A stretch of DNA of 5,169 bases from DATKZS01 sp035527835 [NCBI: bacterium] (GCA_035527835.1 DATKZS010000031.1:1-5169); one strand, 5' to 3'. Counted from the stretch's first letter, positions 1-5,051 are shown. The notes: generated from the letters alone by a model not told the origin. A program made the numbers and translations.

Positions 1-132
1 TTGGGGCTTGAGGCTTGAGGCCTAAAGCCCCTCTCCACCCCAGCCCTCAAGTCTCATGCCTCAAGCCCCAAGCCCCAAGCCCCAAGCCACAAGCCTCAAG
101 CCTCAAGCCTCAAGCCCCAAGCCTCAAGCCTC
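1..132. repeat. Heptanucleotide tandem array with an inverted left arm
   Basis: From 58 to 127 there are ten head-to-tail 7-nt units of the form GCCTCAA or GCCCCAA (one GCCACAA). A partial unit follows at 128-132 and degenerate in-register units precede at 44-57. Positions 1-21 carry three units in the opposite orientation and are an exact reverse complement of 100-120, so the region could fold into a 21-bp stem. The array runs into the 3' end of the RNase gene and supplies its TGA stop (124-126). Heptameric short tandem repeats are known between genes in cyanobacteria and other bacteria; that this array belongs to such a family is inference. There is no U-tract, so an ordinary intrinsic terminator is not supported. 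The left end may extend beyond the window. Confidence 0.9.
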
Positions 133-615
133 CTTCCACAACTCTCCCAGCACGTCCCGGAGCGCCCGGTCCACCCGCTCCCGGTGAGTGGCCTGCCAGT
201 AGATTTTGCCACAACTCTTGCACCTTGTGAATTTCTCCTGCGTGGAAAAAACAAAGGGCGGCACTTTTTCCCGGACCTCTTCCTTGGCCGTCGCCTCGAT
301 CTCGCCGTTACAGGCCACGCAGCGCGAGAACACCCGGATCTCGATCCGGTCCCCGAACCGCAGCACCACCTCGCGGAGTTGGTGCGCGGGGTAGTTCTCG
401 TCAAGCAGCACCACCTCGGCCCCCGGGGCCTTGGCCGCGAGCCGCGTGTCGCGGGTCAGGATGGTCCGGCCCTCCGACCGCGCGCGCGCGATCAGCTCCT
501 CGTCCGCGATCTCCCGCTCATACACGGCGTCCTGCCCGATGATGCGCAGCCACCGGCAGAGCTTGCCCAGCTGATCGTCGCAAAAAAATTTTACGCCCTC
601 TTCCGCCATGGCCAT
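124..615 (-). CDS. Mut7-C RNase domain protein (PIN-like) with C-terminal zinc ribbon
   Basis: This 163-residue protein matches the Mut7-C RNase family, a PIN-like fold predicted to be a metal-dependent ribonuclease. Visible hallmarks are an N-terminal strand with acidic residues (D13-D14) leading into LGKLCRWLRIIG (16-27), the TRD motif with D56, and a basic central region. A zinc ribbon follows with C99-x2-C102 and C132-x2-C135, and then the YWQATH motif (139-144) that in the family is usually YW-x-GSH. The length is normal for a stand-alone member. The start at 615 has GAGGAG at 628-633, 12 nt upstream, a little far; the alternative ATG at 609 is farther still. An in-frame stop lies at 661-663. 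The last two residues and the stop codon fall inside the heptamer array, so the extreme C-terminus may have been remodelled. The substrate is unknown, and it could equally be a toxin-like PIN protein without its partner. Confidence 0.85.
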   Translation of the reverse strand: MAMAEEGVKFFCDDQLGKLCRWLRIIGQDAVYEREIADEELIARARSEGRTILTRDTRLAAKAPGAEVVLLDENYPAHQLREVVLRFGDRIEIRVFSRCVACNGEIEATAKEEVREKVPPFVFSTQEKFTRCKSCGKIYWQATHRERVDRALRDVLGELWKEA

Positions 616-673
616 GGTTCTGAACAGCTCCTCGTGCCGCGGGGCGGCGCCCGGAAATCATGAAATTTTTTTC

Positions 674-744
674 AGACAGGATTAACAGGATTTACAGGAT
701 GAAAAAACAAGAAGCGTATTCTGAAAATCATGTTAATCCTGTCT
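674..744. repeat. Inverted repeat built on 9-nt CAGGATTWA units
   Basis: Three 9-nt units sit head to tail: CAGGATTAA (677-685), CAGGATTTA (686-694) and CAGGATGAA (695-703). The 14 bases 674-687 are exactly reverse-complementary to 731-744, enclosing a 43-nt loop. The element lies in the spacer between the Cys-rich gene and the RNase gene. From general knowledge, closely similar GGATTAACAGGAT-type strings recur between genes in many bacterial genomes, so this is probably one copy of a dispersed intergenic repeat. No function can be read from the sequence. Confidence 0.85.
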
Positions 745-761
745 CCCAATTCTCCGGGCAG

Positions 762-773
762 GATAATATTATC
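762..773. other. Perfect 12-bp palindrome GATAATATTATC
   Basis: GATAATATTATC is an exact palindrome in an otherwise GC-rich spacer, about 58 bp past the stop codon of the Cys-rich gene. It could be an operator half of a dimeric regulator or simply the AT-rich edge of the neighbouring repeat, since CAGGATAAT at 759-767 resembles a fourth 9-nt unit. There is no independent support for a regulatory role. Confidence 0.3.
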
Positions 774-830
774 GCAAGGAGATTTTACCCCGGAAAGGGG
801 AAGGGAAAAATTCGGGTGGCGCGGGACGTA

Positions 831-1070
831 TTATAGATCTTGGGTTCGGGCGGCCCGCAGGGCGGCGAGGCGGACTTTTTTTCTTCTGGCCCGGGACTTG
901 ACCCAGACCAGGCACTGGGGGCGGAACTCGCAATAAGCCACGGGCGAGAGGCATTCGGCGGGATTGTCTTCGGACTCGAAATCCAGCCCGCAGAACCTGC
1001 GGTTGAAGCGCACGCACCGCGCCGTTACCGCCTGGTCCGGATGGTTCTGGCAACGGTCGTTTTCACTCAT
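831..1070 (-). CDS. Small Cys-rich protein with degenerate B-box-like zinc finger
   Basis: This is a 79-residue hypothetical protein that I cannot assign to a named family. The N-terminal half reads CQNHPDQAVTARC...FC (7-27), giving C7-x2-H10-x8-C19-x7-C27. It resembles B-box-like fingers of the form C-x2-H-x7-10-C-x2-C. The expected second Cys of the C19 pair is Phe22 here. Three further cysteines (C40, C47, C53) could complete metal sites. The C-terminus is strongly basic (KSRARRKK at 58-65 and more Arg after it), as in nucleic-acid-binding tails. The start at 1070 is preferred because GAGGTG (1081-1086) lies 10 nt upstream. An ATG at 1088 and one at 1193 are in frame, but they have no good ribosome binding site and would translate the inverted repeat. 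It sits alone between two repeat-bearing spacers. Confidence 0.6.
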   Translation of the reverse strand: MSENDRCQNHPDQAVTARCVRFNRRFCGLDFESEDNPAECLSPVAYCEFRPQCLVWVKSRARRKKVRLAALRAARTQDL

Positions 1071-1080
1071 CTGATCCGGG

Positions 1081-1086
1081 CACCTC
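1081..1086 (-). promoter_or_regulatory. Ribosome binding site that fixes the start of the Cys-rich gene
   Basis: The minus strand reads GAGGTG followed by 10 nt and ATG (1070). Because this site overlaps the next upstream ATG at 1088, it can serve only the 1070 start and argues for the 79-residue product. Confidence 0.55.
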
Positions 1087-1100
1087 ATTGCGGCGCAGAT

Positions 1101-1191
1101 GGAAATCGGCCGAAGACGCGGAGGGACAAGTGACGAGAAGTTTTTAGCCCGTTGATGATTTCCAGTCCCTTGCGTCTTTGCGGCCGATTCC
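1101..1191. repeat. Imperfect inverted repeat with GACGC arms
   Basis: The left arm 1101-1126 (GGAAATCGGCCGAAGACGCG, then GAGGGA) pairs with the right arm 1166-1191, whose reverse complement starts GGAATCGGCCGCAAAGACGC and ends AAGGGA. The arms differ by small indels and two substitutions and enclose a loop of about 39 nt. The right arm shows an 8-nt period (TTGCG at 1170 and again at 1178). It resembles the TTGCGTCTTTGCGG-type strings found between genes in many bacteria. It lies between the response regulator and the Cys-rich gene and could fold in the transcript; its function is unknown. Confidence 0.8.
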
Positions 1192-1218
1192 ACCTGTCTG
1201 CTAATACAGATACGGGCG

Positions 1219-1240
1219 CGGGCCGGAGGTTACAGGCCCG
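1219..1240 (-). terminator. Possible hairpin after the response regulator gene
   Basis: CGGGCC (1219-1224) and GGCCCG (1235-1240) form a perfect 6-bp GC stem with a 10-nt loop, 15 nt past the response regulator stop codon. On the minus strand there is no run of T after the stem, so it is only a weak candidate terminator. It may instead be a random GC palindrome. Confidence 0.25.
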
Positions 1241-1254
1241 GGCGGTTTTCCCGC

Positions 1255-1839
1255 TCATTTTTTTACCGTGGACTCGGTGAGCAGGCGCTGGATCACCTCG
1301 ACCAGGCGGTCGGCCAGGTTTTCCGGCGACGGGCTCGCCCCCTTGTTGATGTAGCGGGCGGGCGAGCAGCGCTTGAAGAGCTCCTTCAAGGTGTCGTCGC
1401 ACTTGACCGACGAAAAGAACAGGATCGGCACCGGCCGCTTCATGCCCAGCCCCTTCTCCACCGCGCGCATGGCCATGGCCGCGTTCACCCCGTTCATGCC
1501 CGGCATGCGGATGTCGAGCACCGCCAGCGACACCGGAAGGCCGTGGGCCAGCCGCCGCGTGAACATCGCCAGAAACTCCTCCCCGTTGTCGGCCATCTCC
1601 ACTTGCCGCGCGATGCCCCGCTCCACGACCTTGTCCTGCAACACCTCGCGGAAAACCATCGAGTCCTCCGCCACCAGCATCATCTCCAGCGCCTTGACCG
1701 CCGCCGGGGCGCGGCCCGACACCTCCGCCCCGCACACGAAACAGTGGTGCTTCTCCACCATGTCCGTGTCCAGCATGACAAAGGTGTCCACCGTCTCGCC
1801 GCAGCTCGGACAATACATCTTTTGGGTTGATTCATTCAT
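1255..1839 (-). CDS. Single-receiver response regulator with N-terminal zinc ribbon
   Basis: This 194-residue protein has two parts. Residues 8-37 form a zinc ribbon with C10-x2-C13 and C33-x2-C36. Residues about 50-188 form a CheY-like receiver with the acidic pair E58-D59, the phospho-acceptor D109 in LDIRMPG, the switch Ser S143/S144 and the conserved K166 in the YINKG motif. There is no output domain after the receiver, so signalling must act through protein contact or through the zinc ribbon. The start at 1839 is well supported by GGAGGAG (1850-1856) with a 9-nt spacer. The upstream sirtuin gene ends 83 bp away, so co-transcription is possible but not certain. No histidine kinase is in the window. 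The receiver call is firm; the role of the zinc ribbon is unknown. Confidence 0.9.
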   Translation of the reverse strand: MNESTQKMYCPSCGETVDTFVMLDTDMVEKHHCFVCGAEVSGRAPAAVKALEMMLVAEDSMVFREVLQDKVVERGIARQVEMADNGEEFLAMFTRRLAHGLPVSLAVLDIRMPGMNGVNAAMAMRAVEKGLGMKRPVPILFFSSVKCDDTLKELFKRCSPARYINKGASPSPENLADRLVEVIQRLLTESTVKK

Positions 1840-1873
1840 CGGAATTTTCTCCTCCGGGCCTGCCCCGTGGCCT

Positions 1874-1929
1874 CAGGTCATTTTCATCAATCCGTGGAAT
1901 CCGCGCAATCCTCGGATCAATTTTACCTG
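1874..1929. repeat. 9-nt AATCCGTGG-type repeat at the sirtuin stop codon
   Basis: Three 9-nt units lie head to tail: AATCCGTGG (1889-1897), AATCCGCGC (1898-1906) and AATCCTCGG (1907-1915), followed by ATCAATTTT. CAGGT at 1874-1878 and ACCTG at 1925-1929 form outer inverted ends; the right one covers the final base of the sirtuin stop codon region (1923-1925). Strings such as AATCCGTGTAATCCGTGG are common between genes in diverse bacteria, so this is probably a dispersed repeat copy. The core AATCC plus the 9-nt period is shared with the element at 674-744. Confidence 0.75.
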
Positions 1930-2714
1930 TTTTTTTTATACCTTTCCACGATCCGCGGCATCAGCTCGCCCGCTTTGCCCCGGACCACCAAGTCGGCGTA
2001 GTGGTCTCCTTCAGTCCCGGAGAGGTTGATGATGACCACGCGGCCGCCGTTTTCCTTGGTGATTCGGGGCATCATGGCGGCGGGGTTGACGACCAGGGTC
2101 GAGCCCATCACGATCATGAGGTCGGCCTGCTCGGAGAGCCGCACCGCCTCCGCCGTCTCCTTCTCCGGCATGGCCTGGCCAAAGCTCACGGTCGCGGTCT
2201 TCAGGATGCCGCCGCATTTCACGCAGTCGGGTATCTCCACCTTCTCCCGCGCGATGCGCTCGCGGATCTCGGACGACGGCCAGCGCGCCCCGCACCGCAG
2301 GCAGTAGACCTCGCGGTTGGTCCCGTGCAGCTCGATCACCCGCTCGGCCGGTACGCCCGCGTCCTGGTGCAGCCCGTCCACGTTCTGGGTGATCACGGCG
2401 CGGAGCTTGCCGAGTTTGTGGAGCTCGGCCACGGCCAGGTGCGCGGGATTGGGCTTGGCGTCCCACATCGCTTCCATCTCCATGAACATCTTCCAGCGGA
2501 GCTTGCGCACCGCGGGGTCGGCCAGGAACTTCTGATACGTGAGCTCGCGGGGGTCGTACTTTTCCCAGATGCCGCCGGGCGAGCGGAAATCCGGGATGCC
2601 CGACTCGGTGGACACCCCGGCGCCGGTGAAGACGACTAGGCGCTCGGCTTCGCTGACCCATTGCGCCGCGAGCTCGATGGCGGCGTCGAGGTCGGTCGCG
2701 ACGGCATTACTCAT
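1923..2714 (-). CDS. Sir2-family NAD-dependent protein deacylase (sirtuin)
   Basis: Sirtuins remove acyl groups from protein lysines, consuming NAD+ and releasing nicotinamide and O-acyl-ADP-ribose. Numbered from this ATG (263 residues), the NAD-binding GAGVSTESGIPDFRS is at 31-45, TQNVDGLH at 109-116 and the catalytic His at 130 in ELHG. The zinc-ribbon pairs are C138/C141 and C164/C167, SFGQAMPE is at 177-184 and GSTLVVNPAA at 204-213. The Tyr-x-x-Arg motif that marks CobB/SIRT5-type desuccinylases is not evident after the GIWEKY segment, where KLRWKMF is found instead. That favours deacetylase activity, by inference. The start is chosen because GGAGG (2721-2725) lies 6 nt before the ATG at 2714 but only 3 nt before the adjacent ATG at 2717. 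It overlaps the end of larE by 8 bp, suggesting translational coupling. The protein is complete, with all key residues present. Confidence 0.95.
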   Translation of the reverse strand: MSNAVATDLDAAIELAAQWVSEAERLVVFTGAGVSTESGIPDFRSPGGIWEKYDPRELTYQKFLADPAVRKLRWKMFMEMEAMWDAKPNPAHLAVAELHKLGKLRAVITQNVDGLHQDAGVPAERVIELHGTNREVYCLRCGARWPSSEIRERIAREKVEIPDCVKCGGILKTATVSFGQAMPEKETAEAVRLSEQADLMIVMGSTLVVNPAAMMPRITKENGGRVVIINLSGTEGDHYADLVVRGKAGELMPRIVERYKKNR

Positions 2715-3582
2715 CATGGTCCTCCGCGGAGCCTTGCGGCCGGGGCATGGGCTCGTTCATGCTGCCGCTGCGGTAGCCCAGGAGATCGAGCGCGGCGTAG
2801 GCGAAGCCGGCGTCCCGGATCAGCTCGTGGACGCGGGAGCGCATGGCGGGATCGAGCATCCGGCCCATGTCGGCCGGATCGAGCTCGATCCGCGCGACCT
2901 CCCCGTGATACCGCACCCGGAGCTGCTTAAACCCGAGCGCCTTGAGTCCGCGCTCCGCCCGCGCCACCTGTTCGAGCCGCTCCTCCGTGATCCGCACGCC
3001 GTAAGGGAAGCGGGAGGACAGGCAGGCGAGCTGCGGCTTGTCCCAGGTGGAAAGCCCCATCTCGCGCGAGAGCCGCCGGATGCGCGCCTTGTCCATGCCG
3101 GCTTCGAGCAGCGGCCGCCGTACGCACTGCTCGTCGCCCGCCTTCATGCCCGGCCGGTAATCGAACAGGTCGTCGGTATTGGTCGCGTCGGCCACGAACT
3201 CGATGCCGTAGCGCTTGGCCGCTTCCCGGCACTTCGCGAACAGCTCGCTCTTGCAGTAATAGCAGCGGTCGCGCGGGTTCTCGGCAAAGCCGGGGATCTC
3301 GAGCTCGTTCGACTCCACCACCTCGTGCCGGATGCCGCGCTGGGCCGCGAATTCCCGGGCGCACACCAGCTCCTCCGGAAGATAGGTGGGCGAGACCGCC
3401 GTGATTGCCATGACCCGGTCCTTGAGCACCTCCGCCGCCACCGCCAGCAAAAAGGTCGAGTCCACGCCCCCGGAAAACGCCACCGCCACCGAGCCCATCT
3501 CGCCAAGAATTTTCTTCAGGGCCGCCAGGGCCGCGCGGTCCTCAGCCGTGGGCGTCATCTCTTCCGTCTGGAGCGCGTCCAT
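2707..3582 (-). CDS. larE: ATP-dependent sacrificial sulfur transferase LarE
   Basis: LarE adenylates the carboxylates of pyridinium bis-carboxylate mononucleotide and transfers sulfur in making the nickel-pincer cofactor of lactate racemase LarA and its relatives. The PP-loop SGGVDST is at 37-43, and the LarE-type ending GYRSGSMNE is at 269-277. The 291-residue length is normal. C187 in WDKPQLACLSSRFPYG (180-195) aligns with the sacrificial Cys of Lactobacillus plantarum LarE. A CYYC pair (C107, C110) is also present. Some homologues use three cysteines to bind a 4Fe-4S cluster that carries the sulfur; C107, C110 and C187 make that type plausible here. The start at 3582 lies 3 nt after the TPR gene stop, with GGAG nearby; M9 (3558) is an alternative. 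larA, larB and larC are not in the window. Confidence 0.93.
   Translation of the reverse strand: MDALQTEEMTPTAEDRAALAALKKILGEMGSVAVAFSGGVDSTFLLAVAAEVLKDRVMAITAVSPTYLPEELVCAREFAAQRGIRHEVVESNELEIPGFAENPRDRCYYCKSELFAKCREAAKRYGIEFVADATNTDDLFDYRPGMKAGDEQCVRRPLLEAGMDKARIRRLSREMGLSTWDKPQLACLSSRFPYGVRITEERLEQVARAERGLKALGFKQLRVRYHGEVARIELDPADMGRMLDPAMRSRVHELIRDAGFAYAALDLLGYRSGSMNEPMPRPQGSAEDHDE
2721..2725 (-). promoter_or_regulatory. Ribosome binding site that decides the sirtuin start
   Basis: The minus strand reads GGAGG-ACC-ATG-ATG. Spacing is 3 nt to the first ATG (2717) and 6 nt to the second (2714), so the second is favoured. The site lies inside the end of the larE coding region, consistent with coupled translation. 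Confidence 0.6.
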
Positions 3583-3585
3583 AAT

Positions 3586-4209
3586 TCAGCGCTCCGAGCC
3601 GACCCGCGCGTAGCGTTCCATGATCTCGGCGCACGGCCCGCTCAACTGGCCGCTCTGCCCGTACAGGGCGCAGAGGGCCACGGCCCGGCTAAGGTCCGTG
3701 AGCGCGCCGTCGCGGTCGCCGGCGGCGAGGCGGGCCTGCGCCCGGGTGTCGAGCATGCGCGGGTCCTTGCCGCCGTCGAGCGCGACCGCGCGGTCGGCGC
3801 AGGGAAGGGCCTTTTTCGGCTTGCCCGCCATGGTCCAGGCCATGGCCAGGTTGTTGAGGACCACCGCGTTGTCCGGCGTGAGCGCGAGCGCGCGCTCATA
3901 ATATTTGGCCGCGAGCCTGGGCTTGTTTTGATGGAGCGACACGTTGCCGAGCCCGGTGAGGGCTATCAGGTTCTTCGGGTCCTTTTTCAGGGCGGCGGCG
4001 TACTCGGAGACCGCGCGCTCGACGTTGCCCTGGCGCTCGTGGATGGCGCCGAGCTCGGCGTGCTCATCGGCGGTGAGCGGATCGGTGAAGGTCACGAGCT
4101 TGGGCGCGTTCTCGGTTAGCGGGCAGCCGGCGAGGAGCAGGGCGGTCAGCAAGATGGCCGCCGGCGCTATCAGTCTCGCGGCCCGACCGGCCGCCTTCAC
4201 CCGCCTCAT
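3586..4209 (-). CDS. TPR-repeat outer-envelope lipoprotein, partner of the C39 peptidase
   Basis: This 207-residue protein starts with a basic n-region and a hydrophobic segment (13-27) ending in the lipobox LAGC (26-29), so it should be lipidated at C29. The mature part holds about four TPR units near 47-80, 81-114, 115-149 and 150-181. Recognisable parts include AVSEYAAALKKDP, the GLGN motif (86-89), YYERALALTPDN and NNLA (119-122). TPRs mediate protein-protein contact. The reading frame stays open upstream to 4332, but the start at 4209 is chosen because the lipobox is then at the right distance. GGAGG (4215-4219) lies 5 nt upstream and the ATG overlaps the peptidase stop as ATGA. The order peptidase then TPR matches the domain order of PA2778-type fused proteins, so the two probably work together in the envelope. 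The peptidase substrate is unknown. Confidence 0.85.
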   Translation of the reverse strand: MRRVKAAGRAARLIAPAAILLTALLLAGCPLTENAPKLVTFTDPLTADEHAELGAIHERQGNVERAVSEYAAALKKDPKNLIALTGLGNVSLHQNKPRLAAKYYERALALTPDNAVVLNNLAMAWTMAGKPKKALPCADRAVALDGGKDPRMLDTRAQARLAAGDRDGALTDLSRAVALCALYGQSGQLSGPCAEIMERYARVGSER

Positions 4210-4877
4210 CCGTGGCCTCCGTCCGACTTGCGCTCCTTTGGCGGCGGGGACGGCGGCGCCGGGACCCGCGCCGGTTCCTGCTCCGGCGGTTTCGGCGCCA
4301 TTGTCATCATCATGTATCCGGTGCGCTTCCATTGCGTGCTGAATTTGTTGAGCGGGACCATGAGAAAGGGCGTGTCTCCCGAGTGCAGCACCACGTAATC
4401 CTTCTTCTCGTACTTCAGGTATCCCACGGCCACGGCGAAGTGGCGCCGCGGCAGGGGATTGATGGCGAGGTTCAGGAACACGATCACCGGCCGGAGAGCG
4501 TTGATCTCCTTTTTCAGCGCGTCCACGTTTCCCTCGACCCAGTGCGCCTCCATGCCCGCCTCGGTGGCCGCGATCAGCAGGTCCACGGTGAAGGTGCCGG
4601 CCACGTTCTTGGTCTCGAACTCCCTGGCGATGGCGTCGGCGTCCGCCGCTTTTCCGTAAAAGCGCAGGACCATGGCCACGCTGGCGGGCCCGCAGTTAAA
4701 GGCCTTCTGCTCGATAAAGGGGACCCTTTCAAGCAGCTTGCCGGCTGAGCCGTCGGCGGCGATGATTTTTAGGGGATCAAGAGAGACCTTATCCGCGACA
4801 CCCGATCGCGCGGCCAGGCAAACGGCCAGCGCTAGGGCGGCAATTAGGATACGAATAGTGATACGATAAGCAATCAT
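4206..4877 (-). CDS. Exported C39-family cysteine peptidase (PA2778-like)
   Basis: This is a 223-residue papain-fold peptidase of the C39 type. An N-terminal signal peptide (about 1-22, possibly to A28) suggests export; the ALAVC segment has Val before Cys20 and does not fit a lipobox well. The active site is visible: oxyanion Q57, nucleophile C62 in NCGPAS (61-66), H146 in RRHFAVAVGY (144-153) and D168 in LHSGDTPF (164-171). GTFTVDLLIAATEAGMEAHW (94-113) is typical of the fold. Residues 195-216 are Pro-rich, like a linker. AAGGAG (4885-4890) is 7 nt before the ATG. No ABC transporter or double-Gly leader peptide accompanies it, so bacteriocin processing is not supported. It resembles the peptidase half of the PA2778 family, where a TPR region follows in the same chain. 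Here the TPR part is the next gene, overlapping by 4 bp. It is probably the first gene of the operon. Confidence 0.88.
   Translation of the reverse strand: MIAYRITIRILIAALALAVCLAARSGVADKVSLDPLKIIAADGSAGKLLERVPFIEQKAFNCGPASVAMVLRFYGKAADADAIAREFETKNVAGTFTVDLLIAATEAGMEAHWVEGNVDALKKEINALRPVIVFLNLAINPLPRRHFAVAVGYLKYEKKDYVVLHSGDTPFLMVPLNKFSTQWKRTGYMMMTMAPKPPEQEPARVPAPPSPPPKERKSDGGHG
4215..4219 (-). promoter_or_regulatory. Ribosome binding site for the TPR lipoprotein gene
   Basis: GGAGG followed by CCACG and ATG (4209) lies within the last codons of the peptidase gene. It selects the lipobox-bearing start over the longer open frame reaching 4332. Confidence 0.65.
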
Positions 4878-4881
4878 CGTT

Positions 4882-4899
4882 CTACTCCTTGAGTTCCAT
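4882..4899 (-). other. Five-codon upstream minigene (MELKE) in the peptidase leader
   Basis: Just before the peptidase, the minus strand reads ATG GAA CTC AAG GAG TAG, preceded by GGGAG at a 4-nt spacing. Its last codons form the peptidase's own ribosome binding site, AAGGAG, and its stop lies 4 nt before the peptidase ATG. It could couple or gate initiation, but such short frames occur often by chance. Confidence 0.15.
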
Positions 4900-4953
4900 A
4901 ACGCTCCCGAGAAAAAAGAGGCCGTCAGTCCATGCCCGTTTTCGCTAAAATAT

Positions 4954-4981
4954 AATTTAGCTGGTCGCGGGGTTTTTGCAA
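4954..4981 (-). promoter_or_regulatory. Weak candidate promoter for the peptidase operon
   Basis: On the minus strand, TTGCAA (4976-4981) is followed after 16 nt by TAAATT (4954-4959), each matching the sigma70 consensus at four of six positions. TATATT (4949-4954) is a better -10 but its spacing to TTGCAA is 21 nt. This is the only AT-rich segment upstream of the operon, so a promoter is expected here, but the exact boxes are uncertain. The imperfect palindrome CTAAAATATAATTTAG (4945-4960) overlaps it and might be an operator. Confidence 0.3.
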
Positions 4982-4997
4982 CGCCTTTAGCCTTGTT

Positions 4998-5017
4998 CGA
5001 AATAGCTCATTATTTCG
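4998..5017. other. 7-bp-stem hairpin between the divergent genes
   Basis: CGAAATA (4998-5004) and TATTTCG (5011-5017) are exact reverse complements around the loop GCTCAT. No T-run follows on either strand, so it is not a standard terminator. It lies midway between the minus-strand operon and the plus-strand gene, where an operator or part of an insertion-sequence end could be expected. Confidence 0.4.
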
Positions 5018-5051
5018 TGGAGTTGTTCATACTAATCAGAGCATTATTTAT

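Noticed and set aside
1-132. CRISPR array
   Set aside because: Units are 7 nt with no spacers; this is a simple tandem repeat.
15-230. Plus-strand open frame rich in Pro, Lys and Gln
   Set aside because: It is the translation of the heptamer array followed by the antisense of the RNase gene; no ribosome binding site or domain.
788-800. CCCC-GGAAA-GGGG hairpin as a terminator for the Cys-rich gene
   Set aside because: Only a 4-bp stem and followed by TAAAAT rather than a T-run on the minus strand.
1827-2639. Long plus-strand open frame opposite the sirtuin
   Set aside because: It is a GC-rich shadow of the well-supported minus-strand sirtuin; composition is His/Gly/Arg/Ala-rich without motifs.
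2539-4119. 526-residue plus-strand open frame spanning three genes
   Set aside because: It runs antisense to larE, the TPR gene and the sirtuin start, all of which have clear motifs; the long frame follows from high GC at third positions.
4210-4332. Longer TPR protein starting at 4332
   Set aside because: It would bury the lipobox about 70 residues in and overlap the peptidase by over 120 bp, whereas the 4209 start has GGAGG and ATGA coupling.
4206-4877. Bacteriocin-processing C39 system
   Set aside because: No ABC transporter domains and no double-Gly leader peptide gene in the window; the signal peptide and TPR partner point to the PA2778-like group instead.
4951-4956. Plus-strand TATAAT as a second promoter
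   Set aside because: No recognisable -35 at 16-18 nt upstream; probably part of the AT-rich near-palindrome.
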